Assembly (NCBI RefSeq): GCF_014236795.1
Contig: NZ_CP049017.1
Coordinates: 1,838,001 to 1,902,000 of the forward strand
Source of the DNA: Xanthomonas theicola
GTDB lineage: Bacteria > Pseudomonadota > Gammaproteobacteria > Xanthomonadales > Xanthomonadaceae
Length of the DNA stretch: 64,000 nt
Direction of reading: 5' to 3'
Position 1 is the first letter of the stretch; every line of letters begins with the position of its first letter. A model generated the notes under the pieces. The model made no database searches. It was given only the letters and a program-made list of their open reading frames with translations, and was not told the origin of the DNA. Positions 18,101 through 28,388 of this stretch are shown here, one piece after another. Both the position numbers and the translations under genes were made by a program.

Positions 18101-19299
18101 TGCGAGACCGGCTCGATGTGTAGCCGGTCCAGTTTCTGCCGCGGGCTGTAGCGCTTGACCCGCGCATAGCCCGGATCGACCACGTAGCGGATCCGCGGCA
18201 CCGTCAGCGAGGTCTCGGCGACGTTGGTGGCCAGCACCAGGCGCCGCCGCGGGCCGGGCTGGAACACCCGGTCCTGGTCGCTATTGGACAGCCGCGCATA
18301 CAACGGTAGCACCTCGGTCTGGCGGTACTTGCGCCGCTCCAGCGCCTGGTGCGCATCGCGGATCTCGCGCTCGCCAGGCAAGAACAGCAGCACGTCGCCA
18401 CGCGCGTCCAGCCGGGTGATCTCGTCCACCACCGCCACGATCGCATCGTTGACGGTGCGCTCGCCGGCACGGTCCTGGCCGTTCTCGGCAGCGCCGCCGC
18501 CCTCGCCCTCCAATGGCCGGTAGCGCACCTCCACCGGATAGGTGCGGCCTTCGACGCCGATCACCGGCGCGCCGTCGAAATGCGCGGCGAAACGCGCGGT
18601 GTCGATCGTCGCCGAGGTCACGATCACCTTCAGCTCCGGGCGCTTGCGCAGCAGTTGCTTGAGGTAGCCGAGCAGGAAGTCGATGTTGAGGCTGCGCTCG
18701 TGCGCCTCGTCGACGATGATCGTGTCGTAGCTGGACAGCCAGCGGTCGCTGGCGATCTCGGCCAGCAGGATGCCGTCGGTCATGAACTTGATCCGGGTCT
18801 CCTCGCCGACCCGGTCGTTGAAGCGCACCTGGAAACCCACCGCCCCGCCCACCGGCGTACGCAGTTCCTCGGCCACGCGTGCGGCCACCGCGCGCGCGGC
18901 GATGCGCCGCGGCTGGGTGCAGCCGATCATGCCGGCGGCGCCGCGGCCGGCGGCCAGGCACAGCTTCGGCAGCTGCGTGGTCTTGCCCGAGCCGGTCTCG
19001 CCGGCGATGACCACCACCTGGTGCGCGCGGATCAGCGCCACGATGCGCTCGGCTTCGCGCACGATCGGCAACTGGTCATCCAGGGTGATCGCCGGCCGCG
19101 CCGCCGCGCGCGCCTCGCAGCGCGCCCGCGATTGGCCCAGCGCCTGCTCGAACGCTGCCTCCAATGCGGGATTGCCGGGCGCGGCCTGCCAGCGCGACCA
19201 TAGGCCGAACAGGCGGCCACGGTCGCGGGTCAGCGCCCCGTCGATCGCGTCGCGGCGCTCGCGCAGGCGGGTGGCCAATTGTTTTTCGATAGTGCTCAT
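15181..19299 (-). CDS. hrpA: ATP-dependent RNA helicase HrpA
   Basis: A 1372-residue DEAH-box helicase, close to the usual ~1300 of bacterial HrpA. Walker A GETGSGKTTQLPK lies near residue 97, DEAH (VDEAHERSLNIDFLLGYL) near 196, motif III SATI and motif VI QRKGRCGR follow, then the HA2/OB-fold and the long HrpA-specific C-terminal half (DUF3418). ATG 19299 is preferred over the in-frame TTG one codon upstream. HrpA rescues stalled ribosomes and processes mRNA in enterobacteria. It is divergent from dps across 94 bp. Confidence 0.95.
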   Translation of the reverse strand: MSTIEKQLATRLRERRDAIDGALTRDRGRLFGLWSRWQAAPGNPALEAAFEQALGQSRARCEARAAARPAITLDDQLPIVREAERIVALIRAHQVVVIAGETGSGKTTQLPKLCLAAGRGAAGMIGCTQPRRIAARAVAARVAEELRTPVGGAVGFQVRFNDRVGEETRIKFMTDGILLAEIASDRWLSSYDTIIVDEAHERSLNIDFLLGYLKQLLRKRPELKVIVTSATIDTARFAAHFDGAPVIGVEGRTYPVEVRYRPLEGEGGGAAENGQDRAGERTVNDAIVAVVDEITRLDARGDVLLFLPGEREIRDAHQALERRKYRQTEVLPLYARLSNSDQDRVFQPGPRRRLVLATNVAETSLTVPRIRYVVDPGYARVKRYSPRQKLDRLHIEPVSQASANQRKGRCGRVAEGICYRLYAEADFQARPEFTDPEIRRSSLAGVILRMLQLGLGRIEDFPFLEPPDERAVADGWQQLVELGAVGEADRHGLRKLTEIGRKMARLPVDVKLARMLVAAQQHGCLRPMLVIAAFLGIQDPRERPPQAREAADNAHARFADARSEFVGILRLWDGYRQAHEELTQSKLRDWCGRHFLGFLRMREWRELHRQLHLLCEELGWSEEPAAASLQPLLAGAASPPARDAEASARATRGQLHRAARLAREGRSEPAQAPVDARPAAPANPADDVPRASARARAAAYQALHRALLAGLPTQVGHRTEKGDFLAPRQRRFLLFPGSTLARKPPPWVLPATLLDTQKVWGLTNAAVEPDWVVAELPHLLARKHFDPHWSRAQGQVLASEQISLFGLVLAPKKPVHYGRIDPSGAHDLFVRQGLVPGEINTRASVVADNQKVLAQAHEEEAKLRRAGIVADEDWQARWYLDRIPGELHSAAGLDAWWKALSPEQRRALHWSLADLLPGEGSEADRYPKYFALGDARLALHYRFEPGAADDGVTLEVPLHLLNALDPARLSWLAPGFVADKAAALIRSLPKAQRRNYVPAPDFARAFHEAFPQPSADDIRGELARFLQRATGAALAALDFDDNALEPHLRMHLRVRDDAGKVLAESRDLDALRARFGDRAGQAFAARAGREMAAAGLRVFPFAPIPLQVPGEAGVPAYPALVDEGEAAALHIFADRAQAEAAHPRGVRRLLEIALADKVKQARKQLPVSPKTGLLYAAIESQERLRGDLVDAALNALLEHGLDAIRDPGSFAQRRDAAGKHLFGEAMERLKLAEAIMGAAAELKPQLESPLMGWASGNLDDLRAQLAALVHPGFLRETPATALAQFPRYLRAMILRAERAKRDPARDQARMLELKPFADALADAAAAGRSADPQWQALRWDLEELRVSLFAQELGARAGISAKKLAQRVAGLG

Positions 19300-19393
19300 C
19301 AATCAGGGGCCGTTGAACTTTGAATGACAGCGCATGCTTTAGTCTGTCTATTGTGACGCCATATCGTTCGCAACCCCTCAAGAGGATTTTCTG

Positions 19394-19960
19394 ATGGCCA
19401 AGAGCAAGACCTCCGGCAAGACCAAGAGCCCCACCGAGCAGGCAGCGCCCACCACGCCGCTGGCGGCGCTGGCTCCGTCCGCGCCCAACATCGATATCGG
19501 GATCAGCGGCAGCGACCGCAAGAAGATCGCCGACGGCCTGTCGCACTTCATGGCCGACGCGTTCACCCTGTACCTGAAGACCCACAACTTCCACTGGAAC
19601 GTGACCGGGTCCATGTTCAACTCGCTGCACCTGATGTTCGAGACCCAGTACACCGAGCAGTGGGCGGCGCTGGACGACGTCGCCGAGCGCATCCGCGCGC
19701 TGGGATTCAACGCACCGGGTTCGTACAAGGAATACGCCGCGCTGACCTCGATCCCGGAAGAGCCGGGCCTGAGCGACAGCGCCGACTGGCGCGAGATGGT
19801 GCGCCAGCTGGTGGTCGGCAACGAAGCGCTGTGCCGCACTGCGCGCAAGGCGCTCAAGACCGCCGACGATGCCGGCGACGACCCGTCGGTGGACATGCTG
19901 ACCCAGCGCCTGCAGACCCACGAGAAGTACGCGTGGATGCTGCGGTCGCTGCTGCAGTAA
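19394..19960 (+). CDS. dps: Dps-family ferritin-like protein
   Basis: A 188-residue protein, somewhat longer than E. coli Dps because of a lysine-rich N-terminal extension (KSKTSGKTKSP) followed by an alanine/proline stretch; such tails bind DNA in the family. The ferroxidase ligands at the dimer interface are visible in KTHNFHWNVTG (His) and ALDDVAERIRALG (Asp/Glu). Dps dodecamers oxidise Fe(II) with H2O2 and shield DNA. A good AAGAGGA site precedes the ATG. Hairpins follow the stop. Confidence 0.93.
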   Translation: MAKSKTSGKTKSPTEQAAPTTPLAALAPSAPNIDIGISGSDRKKIADGLSHFMADAFTLYLKTHNFHWNVTGSMFNSLHLMFETQYTEQWAALDDVAERIRALGFNAPGSYKEYAALTSIPEEPGLSDSADWREMVRQLVVGNEALCRTARKALKTADDAGDDPSVDMLTQRLQTHEKYAWMLRSLLQ

Positions 19961-19965
19961 GCCCT

Positions 19966-20020
19966 GGGGCTTCGCCCCCTGGCGGGCTTACCCAAGGTTT
20001 CGCCGAGGCGAAACCTTGGG
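19966..20020 (+). terminator. two hairpins after dps
   Basis: GGGGC-TTC-GCCCC (19966-19978) is a short hairpin with a UUCG-type loop six bases after the dps stop. CCCAAGGTTTCGC (19991-20003) pairs perfectly with GCGAAACCTTGGG (20008-20020). Neither has a U-tract on the plus strand, so either rho-independent activity is weak or the pair acts as an RNA-stabilising 3' structure. Confidence 0.5.
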
Positions 20021-20171
20021 CCCCTGCTCACTCGCCTGCCACAACCCCGCGCCTGTCGGCGCGCCCCCTTGACTCAAGGGGGCTTGAACGCTGCAAGCTC
20101 CACGCAAGAGACCTGCTGCCTCGCACACATCCTGGATACTTGCGCACCAGTGTGACCGCCCGCCCACACGG

Positions 20172-20399
20172 ATGTTCGATGACCGCTCCGTCTCCGTATC
20201 CCTCGCTGCGTCGCCCGCTGCTGGCCATCGTGCGGGATGCGTCGTGGGCATCGCGGCTGGCCTGGCTGCCGGCTTTCATGCCTGGTGGCAGTTGGGCGAC
20301 TCGGGCGTGCCCGGCAATGGCGGGCATGGCCTGGTCGCGTTGCTCCTCGCGGTGCTGACCGCGATCGGCTACAGCGTCAGTTTTCTGGTGCCTCGCTGA
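20172..20399 (+). CDS. small hypothetical membrane protein, possibly frameshifted
   Basis: The 75-residue frame ends with a good membrane helix (GHGLVALLLAVLTAIGYSVSFLVPR). A more natural N-terminus, MTAPSPYPSLRRPLLAIVRDASWA, lies in another frame starting at 20179, so the gene may have started there and shifted frame near 20240. It ends in a CTGA overlap with the next candidate. No family recognised. Confidence 0.3.
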   Translation: MFDDRSVSVSLAASPAAGHRAGCVVGIAAGLAAGFHAWWQLGDSGVPGNGGHGLVALLLAVLTAIGYSVSFLVPR

Positions 20400-20719
20400 A
20401 CTGGTTCGCCGGAATATGGGCCGCGTGCCTCGCTCTGGCCCTGGCCATGGACTCCTGCCAGCCACGCCAGCGCAGCGTGCCCAAGATCGCCGCGTTGGCG
20501 GCATTGGTGCTGCTGAGCGGCCTGAGCCTGGCAGCGCTGTCGGCATGGGCGCGTGGCTACGACCCCGGCCACCCGGCGCAACTGGTGGCGTCGGTCGTAC
20601 CGGGGCTGGCGTGTTCGGCGGCGCTGCCGGCCACGCTGCCGGTGCTGCTGATCGGCCACTTCATCGGCAGGCGCCGCGCGCGTCGGACAATGCCTACGCA
20701 CATCACAGCGCGCGCCTGA
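20396..20719 (+). CDS. hypothetical membrane protein
   Basis: About 107 residues with three hydrophobic stretches (WFAGIWAACLALALAM, IAALAALVLLSGLSLAALSAW, VVPGLACSAALPATLPVLLIGHFIG) and a basic end. No ATG stands at the natural beginning; a CTG at 20396 overlaps the upstream stop, and the first ATG is 20447. The membrane pattern supports a real protein, but function and start are unknown. Confidence 0.35.
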   Translation: MNWFAGIWAACLALALAMDSCQPRQRSVPKIAALAALVLLSGLSLAALSAWARGYDPGHPAQLVASVVPGLACSAALPATLPVLLIGHFIGRRRARRTMPTHITARA

Positions 20720-20778
20720 CGCCACGCCGCACGCCGGCGCGCCACGGCCGCGCTTGACCTACGCGGTATCCTAGGCGT

Positions 20779-22587
<1,809 letters not shown>

Positions 22588-22763
22588 CGACACGGGTCCG
22601 ACAGCGGCCGTTTGCCGCCACGTCGCGGCCCGTGCCCGGCACCGGCAAGAAAATCCCCGGCCGCCGACAGGCCGGGTTCAACGTGGTATTGATAGCGTCG
22701 CTGCATGGTGGCGCGCAGCTGCGGCTGCAGCCACCCAGCCCTTCTTTCCTTGGCCTACGTCCG

Positions 22764-23255
22764 ATGAAACGATCCTTCCTGCTAGCCTGCGCCCTGCTCG
22801 CCGGCCCGGCCATGGCGCAAACCTCCGCCGACGGCGGCAACAGCGACAGCGAAGCGGCCAAGCGCGCGCTGGACCTGAGCGTGCCGCAGCAACCGATCAC
22901 CTACGGCAGCGACCCGGTGTACAAGGCCGACCCGCCCGGCGCCTATTACGGCGACACCAGCGGCACCTCGGCCTCTGCACAGAAGGCCGCGGCCAGCCAG
23001 GCCCTGGCCGAGGCCGAACAGGCGCGCGCCGACCGCTGCAAGGGCGACGTGCACGGCAGCGTCTCCACCGGGTTCGGCTATTCCTCGCGGGGCGGCAACA
23101 GCAACTACCAGGCCGCCAACCTCAACCTGTGCAAGACCTACTACAACGACGACGGCAAGCCGCGCGAAGTCGGCATCAGCATCAGCGTCGGCCAGAGCGA
23201 AGGCCACGGCGGCTATTACGGCCGCGGCGGCTACGGCTATCCCTACGGCTGGTAG
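22764..23255 (+). CDS. secreted protein with glycine/tyrosine-rich C-terminus
   Basis: A 163-residue protein starting MKRSFLLACALLAGPAMAQ, a clear Sec signal. The mature part has an alanine-rich helix (AQKAAASQALAEAEQARADRC), two cysteines (RCKGD and NLCKTYY) that could form a disulfide, a beta-like segment VSTGFGYSSRGGNSNYQ, and ends GGYYGRGGYGYPYGW. No family recognised. An outer-membrane-associated or periplasmic location is likely. It stands alone after recQ. Confidence 0.75.
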   Translation: MKRSFLLACALLAGPAMAQTSADGGNSDSEAAKRALDLSVPQQPITYGSDPVYKADPPGAYYGDTSGTSASAQKAAASQALAEAEQARADRCKGDVHGSVSTGFGYSSRGGNSNYQAANLNLCKTYYNDDGKPREVGISISVGQSEGHGGYYGRGGYGYPYGW

Positions 23256-23539
23256 CGGCCGCCAGCGCAGGCGGCGGCGTGCTTGCGCCGGCGCCGCGCA
23301 AGCAGGCAGCCGCGGCGTGCAGGTCGTCCAGTTCGTCCACGGCTAACGTCTAGGCATGCTGGCCGGGTAGGCACGCTGGTCGGGCGCAAGCCCGGCTCCA
23401 GCGGATGGCGCAGCCGTCACTCCCGCCACACTCCCTCGCCTCCATCGCCAAACGACACAGCGTGGCGACGCGCGCACTGCCGCGCACGGCAAGGACACGG
23501 ACGCGCGCGCGTCACGCCCGCGCCGCGCCAGGCGGCGAC
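23256..23539. other. intergenic, no gene seen
   Basis: Convergent gap between the secreted protein and the TonB-dependent receptor. It is GC-rich with several short inverted repeats but no clear U-tract terminator. Confidence 0.4.
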
Positions 23540-25649
23540 TCAGAAATCCAGGCTGTAGCCCACCGTCAGCGTGCGCCCGCGCCCGGCGAAGTAGCGGTCC
23601 GGTTCGACCAGCGCGCTCTGCGAGTAGTAGGTGATGTACTGGCGATCGAGCAGGTTGGCGACGGCCAGGCGCAGTTCGCCCTGGCGCAATCTGTAGTTCA
23701 GCGCCGCATCGACCAGCGCGTAGCCGCTGAACCGCTTCTGCGGATCGTCGAAGCTGCGGCTGAACGCGTATTGCGCCTGCACGAAACTCGACAGCCGCGG
23801 AGTCCATTGCGCCGACCAGGTGCCGATGACGCGGTTGGGCGCGATGTTCAGCCCGTCCACATGGGCGTCCAGGCTGCCGTTGCCGTCGCTGTCGTAGCGC
23901 CCGCGCGTATACGCATAGGCCAAGCCGACGCGCTGCCGCTCGCTGATCCGATACTTGGCGCTGGCATCCACGCCTTCGATGCGGGTCTTCTCCCGCGCCA
24001 TCTGGAACGCGCCGTCCACCGCGATCACCCGGGTGCCGTAATCCGAGCGCGACTGGAACACGCCGACATCCACATCCCACGCCTTGCCGCGCATGCGCGT
24101 GCCCAGTTCGACGTTGCGGGTCAGCACCGGCTGCAGCGCGCTCAGGCTGGCGACCGTGGTCCCCGGAGTATTGATCGAGCGCAGCACGCGGCCCACGTCG
24201 GGCATGCCGAAGCCCTCGGAATAGCTGGCGAAGACGTTGAAGCGCTCGCTCGGCGCGAACACCGCGCCGGCGTTGTACAGCGTCTCGGCGAACGACAGCG
24301 TGCCGCCCTGCACCTGCACGCGGTTGTAGCGGGCCAGGGTCTGGTAGCTGTCGATGCGCAGCTTCGCGTCCTCGTGGCGCACGCCGCCATGCACGGTCAG
24401 CTGCGGCAGCAGCCGGTACTCGCCCTGCAGGAACGCCGCCAGGTCGCGGTACTGCGATTCGGGCACATAGGTGCGGCCGGTGCCGTACAGGTCCTGCTTG
24501 CCGCTGTCCCACAGGGTGTCGAAGCCACCGGTGAGCTTGAGCCGGCCATCGAGCAGGCCGTCCTTGCCGAGGCTGGTCTTGGAGCCCCACTTCGACGCCA
24601 CCGAGCGCGACTGGTCGTACAGCGTGCCGTTGGGCGCGATCCGCGGATCCTGGAAGGTGGCCGAATTGTCGGCGCCGAACAGGCCTTCGAACGCCTGGTT
24701 GAACACCATCGCCTTCAGTTCCATGCCGGCCAGATCGTGGTGGGCATAGGACAGGCCGGTGGTCCATACGTCGTTCCACGGCGGCGTGCCTTCGGGCCGC
24801 CCGCGCACCGAGGTGGTCGGGATGCCGAGCTCGCGATCGCCGGCCACGCCCAGGTACTCGGCCTTGGACTTGATGCGGTAGCGGTTGGAACTGAACTGCA
24901 GTTCCTGGCGGTCGTCGATCCAGTAGCCCAGCTTGGCGTGCAGGTCGTAGGCGCACGTGGCCATCAGGTCGCCCTGGGGTCACGTCGGTGCCGATCGCGC
25001 GCCCGTCGCCGTCCAGGTACAGGCCCTGGTCTTCGTAACCAACGGCGAACAGGTAGTCGAGCTTGTCCTGGCGGCCGTCGATGCGGTAGCTGGTCTTGTA
25101 GCTCAGGGTCTCGGCGTCGACGTCGGTGGTCGGCGCGGTGGCTTGCACCTCGAGGTGCTGGTTGAGCGCACCCGGCTGCGGACGGCGCGTGACCAGATTG
25201 ATGGTGCCGCCGGTCGCGCCCAGGCCGTTCATCGCGTTGGCGCCCTGGATCACCTCGATGCGCTCGACCATCGCGTAGTCGATCGTGTGCGCCTCGCGCC
25301 CGGTCGGGCGCAGCGGGTTGGACTGCGGGATGCCATCGACCAGGATCAGCGGCGTGCGCCCGCGCAAGGTCTCGCCGCTGCCGTTCATCTTGCCGCGGCT
25401 GGGGGTATACGACGGCAGCAGGCTGGACAGCAGGTCCGACGAATTGCTGCTGATGGTCAGCTGCTGCGCGATCTCCTGCTGGTCGATCACCACCACCGTC
25501 TGCGGCGCGGTCTCTGCGGGCTGGTCGGTGCGCGAGGCGCTCACGACGACGGTATCCAAGGTTTGCGGGGAGGGCGACTGCGCCCGGGCGACAGTGATGG
25601 CAGCCGCCAGCGGAAGCACCGCGACGGACAGGGAACACAGCAAACGCAT
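23540..25649 (-). pseudogene. TonB-dependent siderophore-type receptor, frameshifted
   Basis: From ATG 25649 there is a signal peptide (SVAVLPLAAAITVARAQ), a TonB-box-like region (DTVVVSASR) and the plug domain (ILVDGIPQSNPLRP, ERIEVIQGANAMNGLGATGG). Near 24968-24975, after GTDVTP, the frame is lost. The beta-barrel continues in another frame (GDLMATCAYDLHAKLGYW) down to 23540, ending in the typical terminal aromatic SLDF. One extra base, or two missing, explains the break; both halves are otherwise complete. A Fur-like box upstream fits iron uptake. Real pseudogene or sequencing error cannot be told apart here. Confidence 0.82.
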
Positions 25650-26056
25650 CAACGGATCCTTGTGACAGGGACGGCGCCAATCTCAGATATGCCGGCGCCG
25701 TCCGATAACGAGAATGATTATTATACGCACAGGCGCACGTTCGACCGCCGTCTCGCCGCAGCGCTCGTCCGTCTCCGCTTCACGCCGCAAGCGAGTGGCA
25801 CGACCTGCATCGCGTTCGAGCGCAATACCACCGTGCGGGCGCGGCGTGGCAAAAACCCTGCGAAGCGCGGCGCAATCGCCGCAGATTCGCTGCCCGCAGG
25901 CCTGGCCTTGCGGCGGGAAGAGCGTCCTGGCGGGCCACCGTCTACGTGCCCGGGAAGCAGCGCTCCATCGGCGATTGCGGATGAAGCGGCGCGTTGAACA
26001 TACCGCGCGCGCAGCGCGTGCGCGTCGCCGGCTCGGAAACAGTCCGACCGAGGCAG
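25650..26056. other. intergenic region upstream of the receptor
   Basis: About 400 bp between the receptor start and the argO stop. Apart from the Fur-like box at 25704-25723 I see no gene. GC-rich palindromic runs such as GCGCGCGCAGCGCGTGCGC occur near 26000, which may end argO transcription. Confidence 0.4.
25704..25723 (-). promoter_or_regulatory. Fur box upstream of TonB-dependent receptor
   Basis: GATAACGAGAATGATTATTA is A/T-rich in a GC-rich context and matches the GATAATGATAATCATTATC-type Fur consensus at most positions. It lies 55 bp upstream of the receptor ATG, so iron-dependent repression of the receptor is expected. Confidence 0.7.
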
Positions 26057-26674
26057 TCAGCCGAGCGGCCGCAGCAACAGCAACAGGCACAGCGCCAGCA
26101 TGAACACCGCGATGCAGGCGTCCAGTACCCGCCATGCGCGGGGATTGCGGAACACCGGCTGCAGCCGCCGCGCGCCATACCCCAGGCCGGAGAACCACAC
26201 CACGCCCACCACGCAGGCGCCGAACGCGAACGCCCAGCGCAGCGCTCCCGGATAGCGCGTGGACAGGCTGCCGAGCAGGACCATCGTGTCGAGATACACG
26301 TGCGGATTGAGAAACGTGAAGGCCAGGCAGGTCAGCAACACGCGGCGCCAGCTCGCCGGCTGCTCGCCCTGCGCCTGCAGTGCGCCGGCACCGCGCCACG
26401 CGCGCTGCGCCGCCATCAGCCCATAGACGCCGAGGAAGGCCGCACCGGCGTAGCGCAGCACCTGCAGCAGTCCGGGCCACTGCTGCACCAGCGCGCCGAT
26501 GCCGGCGACCCCGAGCACGATCAGGGCGATATCCCCGAATGCGCAGACCGCGACCACCAGCGCCACATGCTGCCGCTTCAAGCCCTGGCGCAACACGAAG
26601 GCGTTCTGCGCGCCGATCGCGATGATCAGGCCGGCACTGGCGATGAAACCGGCAAGCGTCGCTTCGAGAAACAT
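26057..26674 (-). CDS. argO: LysE/ArgO-family amino-acid exporter
   Basis: A 205-residue protein with six hydrophobic helices and the LysE signature SAGLIIAIGAQNAFVLRQGLKR near residue 13 and FLNPHVYLDTMVLLGS in the middle. This family exports arginine or lysine. The LysR-type gene at 28389 resembles ArgP, the usual activator of argO, and was evidently divergent and adjacent before the insertion sequences arrived. Confidence 0.9.
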   Translation of the reverse strand: MFLEATLAGFIASAGLIIAIGAQNAFVLRQGLKRQHVALVVAVCAFGDIALIVLGVAGIGALVQQWPGLLQVLRYAGAAFLGVYGLMAAQRAWRGAGALQAQGEQPASWRRVLLTCLAFTFLNPHVYLDTMVLLGSLSTRYPGALRWAFAFGACVVGVVWFSGLGYGARRLQPVFRNPRAWRVLDACIAVFMLALCLLLLLRPLG

Positions 26675-26722
26675 GGGGATGGCCAGGACTGCGGGATGCG
26701 CATGCTGGCCTTGGCCGCGCCA

Positions 26723-26735
26723 TTAGCCAAGCTAA
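26723..26735. promoter_or_regulatory. LysR-type T-N11-A operator upstream of argO
   Basis: TTAGC-CAA-GCTAA is a perfect dyad of the T-N11-A form, 49 bp upstream of the argO start. It is the natural ArgP site of the former divergent promoter region. It remains on the argO side of the insertion elements. Confidence 0.55.
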
Positions 26736-26870
26736 ATATTCTGTAGGCTATGAAGCAAATCTAAACCAACCTGAGAGTTCCCCCGGCTCTGCCGGGGAGG
26801 CAGTAGAAGTTTGACGTATCCGGGAGTCTGGACCGGCCAGCCTTTCGTAGACATCCGGACGCCATAATTG

Positions 26871-27173
26871 ATGGCAATGACCGAGGTGTTTATGGGCAAC
26901 AGCAAGCAGTACACGGATGAGTTCCGGGCCGAGGCGGTGAAGCAGGTGATCGAACGCGGCTTCACGGTGGTGGATGTGGCCTCCCGAATCGGGATTCCCA
27001 AGCACACGCTATACGGGTGGGTGCAGGCCGCCAGGAAGATGGCGCCGGCAGCCGGCGCTGCAGCGGCGTCGACCGACTCAGCGGAGATTCGCCGGCTCAA
27101 GGCCGAACTGAGGCGGGTAACCGAGGAGCGCGACATCCTAGAAAAAGCCGCCGCGTACTTTGCCAAGGGGTAA
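26871..27173 (+). CDS. IS3-family OrfA (HTH protein)
   Basis: A ~100-residue InsE-like protein with a helix-turn-helix of the transposase-8 type (YTDEFRAEAVKQVIERG, VASRIGIPKHTLYGWV) and a C-terminal leucine-zipper-like coiled coil (EIRRLKAELRRVTEERDILEKAA). In-frame starts are TTG 26868, ATG 26871 and ATG 26892. A GAAAAAG stretch at 27141-27147 near its end is where IS3 elements shift to the -1 frame of orfB. Confidence 0.85.
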   Translation: MAMTEVFMGNSKQYTDEFRAEAVKQVIERGFTVVDVASRIGIPKHTLYGWVQAARKMAPAAGAAAASTDSAEIRRLKAELRRVTEERDILEKAAAYFAKG

Positions 27174-28042
27174 GGGCGAAGTACGCGTTCATGCGTGCGC
27201 ACGTCCGGGAGTTTCGTCTGGCGACGATGTGCCGGGTGCTGGGCGTGCATCGCAGTGGTTACTAGGCCTGGCTGCGCAACGGCACCAGCGTCCGCGAACG
27301 CGAGGACCAGCGCTTGCTGGGCCTGATCAAGCACCACTGGCTGGCCAGCGGCGCGGTGTACGGCTATCGCAAGCTCACCCTGGATCTGCGTGAGGCCGGC
27401 GAGCGTTGCAGCCGTCACCGGGTGCGGCGCTTGATGAAGGCCGAAGGCTTGCGAGCGCAGGTTGGCTACGGCAGCAAGCCGCGTTAGCGGGGAGGTCCGG
27501 TCGGCGTGGTGGCGAATGTGCTCAACCGGGACTTCATTCCGCAGGCCCCGAACAAGGTCTGGGTCACGGACATCACCTATATCCGCACCTACGAGGGCTG
27601 GCTGTTCTTGGCAGCGGTAATGGAGCTGTATTGGCGCCAGATCGTGGGTTGGGCAACCGCTTCGACAATGACCAGCGATCTGGTGCTGCAGGCACTGGTG
27701 GCAGCGGCGTGGCGGCGCAAGCCCGGTCCTGGCGTGATGGTGCACTCCGACCAGGGCTGGCAGTCCACCAGCAGCGATTGGCAGTCGTTCCTGAAGGCGC
27801 ACCGGATGGTGCCGAGCATGAGCCGACGCGGGAACTGCCATGACAACGCCGTGGCCGAGAGCTTCTTCAGCGTCTTGAAGAAGGAACGTATCAAGCGTCG
27901 GATCTACCCGACACGCGCCATGGCGGCATCGGACGTGTTCGACTATATCGAGATGTTCTACAACCCGATCCGCCGGCATGGTTCCGCTGGCGGCGTGTCA
28001 CCGGTAGAGTTTGAAAGGCGCTACGCGCAGAGCGGCGACTGA
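27170..28042 (+). pseudogene. IS3-family OrfB transposase with two amber stops
   Basis: The -1 frame relative to orfA encodes an rve/DDE integrase (VWVTDITYIRTYEGWLF for the first Asp, MVHSDQGWQSTS for the second, NCHDNAVAESFF with the Glu). Two in-frame TAG codons break it: at 27263 after HRSGY and at 27485 after GSKPR. The part after the second stop could be made from a GTG near 27506 but lacks the N-terminal DNA-binding region. The element is therefore probably unable to move by itself. Confidence 0.8.
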
Positions 28043-28069
28043 GTGTCTACGGAAATCTGGCCGGTCCAG

Positions 28070-28269
28070 TGGGCTATATCAAGGGCAAGAGCGCCATCCA
28101 CCTAGCGCGGGTGCATGGGGAGCGGAAGCGGAACTTTGTAGGGCAGAGCTTCTGGGCGCGAGGTTACTTCGTTACGAGGGTAGGTCGGGATGAAGGGTTG
28201 ATCGGGGCATACATCCAGAACCAAGAGGCGGAAGATCGGCGCTTGGACCAATTGCAGTTGCTGAGGTAG
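28070..28269 (+). pseudogene. C-terminal fragment of an IS200/IS605 TnpA (Y1 transposase)
   Basis: About 65 residues beginning GYIKGKSAIHLARVHGERKR directly at the right end of the IS3 element, continuing FWARGYFVTRVGRDE and the nucleophile helix AYIQNQEAEDRRLDQL with the catalytic Tyr. The HUH half is absent, so the protein cannot act. Two hairpins follow (28272-28289 and 28319-28335) before the right-end hairpin. Confidence 0.8.
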
Positions 28270-28388
28270 TCGGCCACCTTCAGGTGGCCCTAACAAGGGA
28301 GGCGCGTAGCGCTCCCGCAGCCGCTTTGAGCGGCTCACATCTCTAAAGCCCCCGGCTTTGCCGGGGGATATTTACTCGACTCCACGCC

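Larger units (their letters stand above)
26829..28068 (+). mobile_element. IS3-family insertion sequence (about 1240 bp)
   Basis: Terminal inverted repeats TGGACCGGCCAG...CGTAGACA (left, from 26829) and the matching right end reading TGTCTACGG...CTGGCCGGTCCA (to 28068) enclose orfA and orfB. No direct target duplication is visible (GTC on the left, GTG on the right). This, with the missing part of the host IS200 gene, suggests a deletion next to the element after insertion. Confidence 0.8.
26770..28376 (+). mobile_element. IS200/IS605-family remnant, split by an IS3-family element
   Basis: Both ends keep subterminal hairpins of the same sequence: CCCCCGGC-TCT-GCCGGGG (26780-26797) on the left and CCCCCGGC-TTT-GCCGGGGG (28349-28367) on the right. 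Inside the right part is the C-terminal third of a Y1 transposase gene. The N-terminal part with the HUH motif is missing, lost where the IS3 element sits. Exact ends are uncertain because these elements make no target duplication. Confidence 0.65.
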
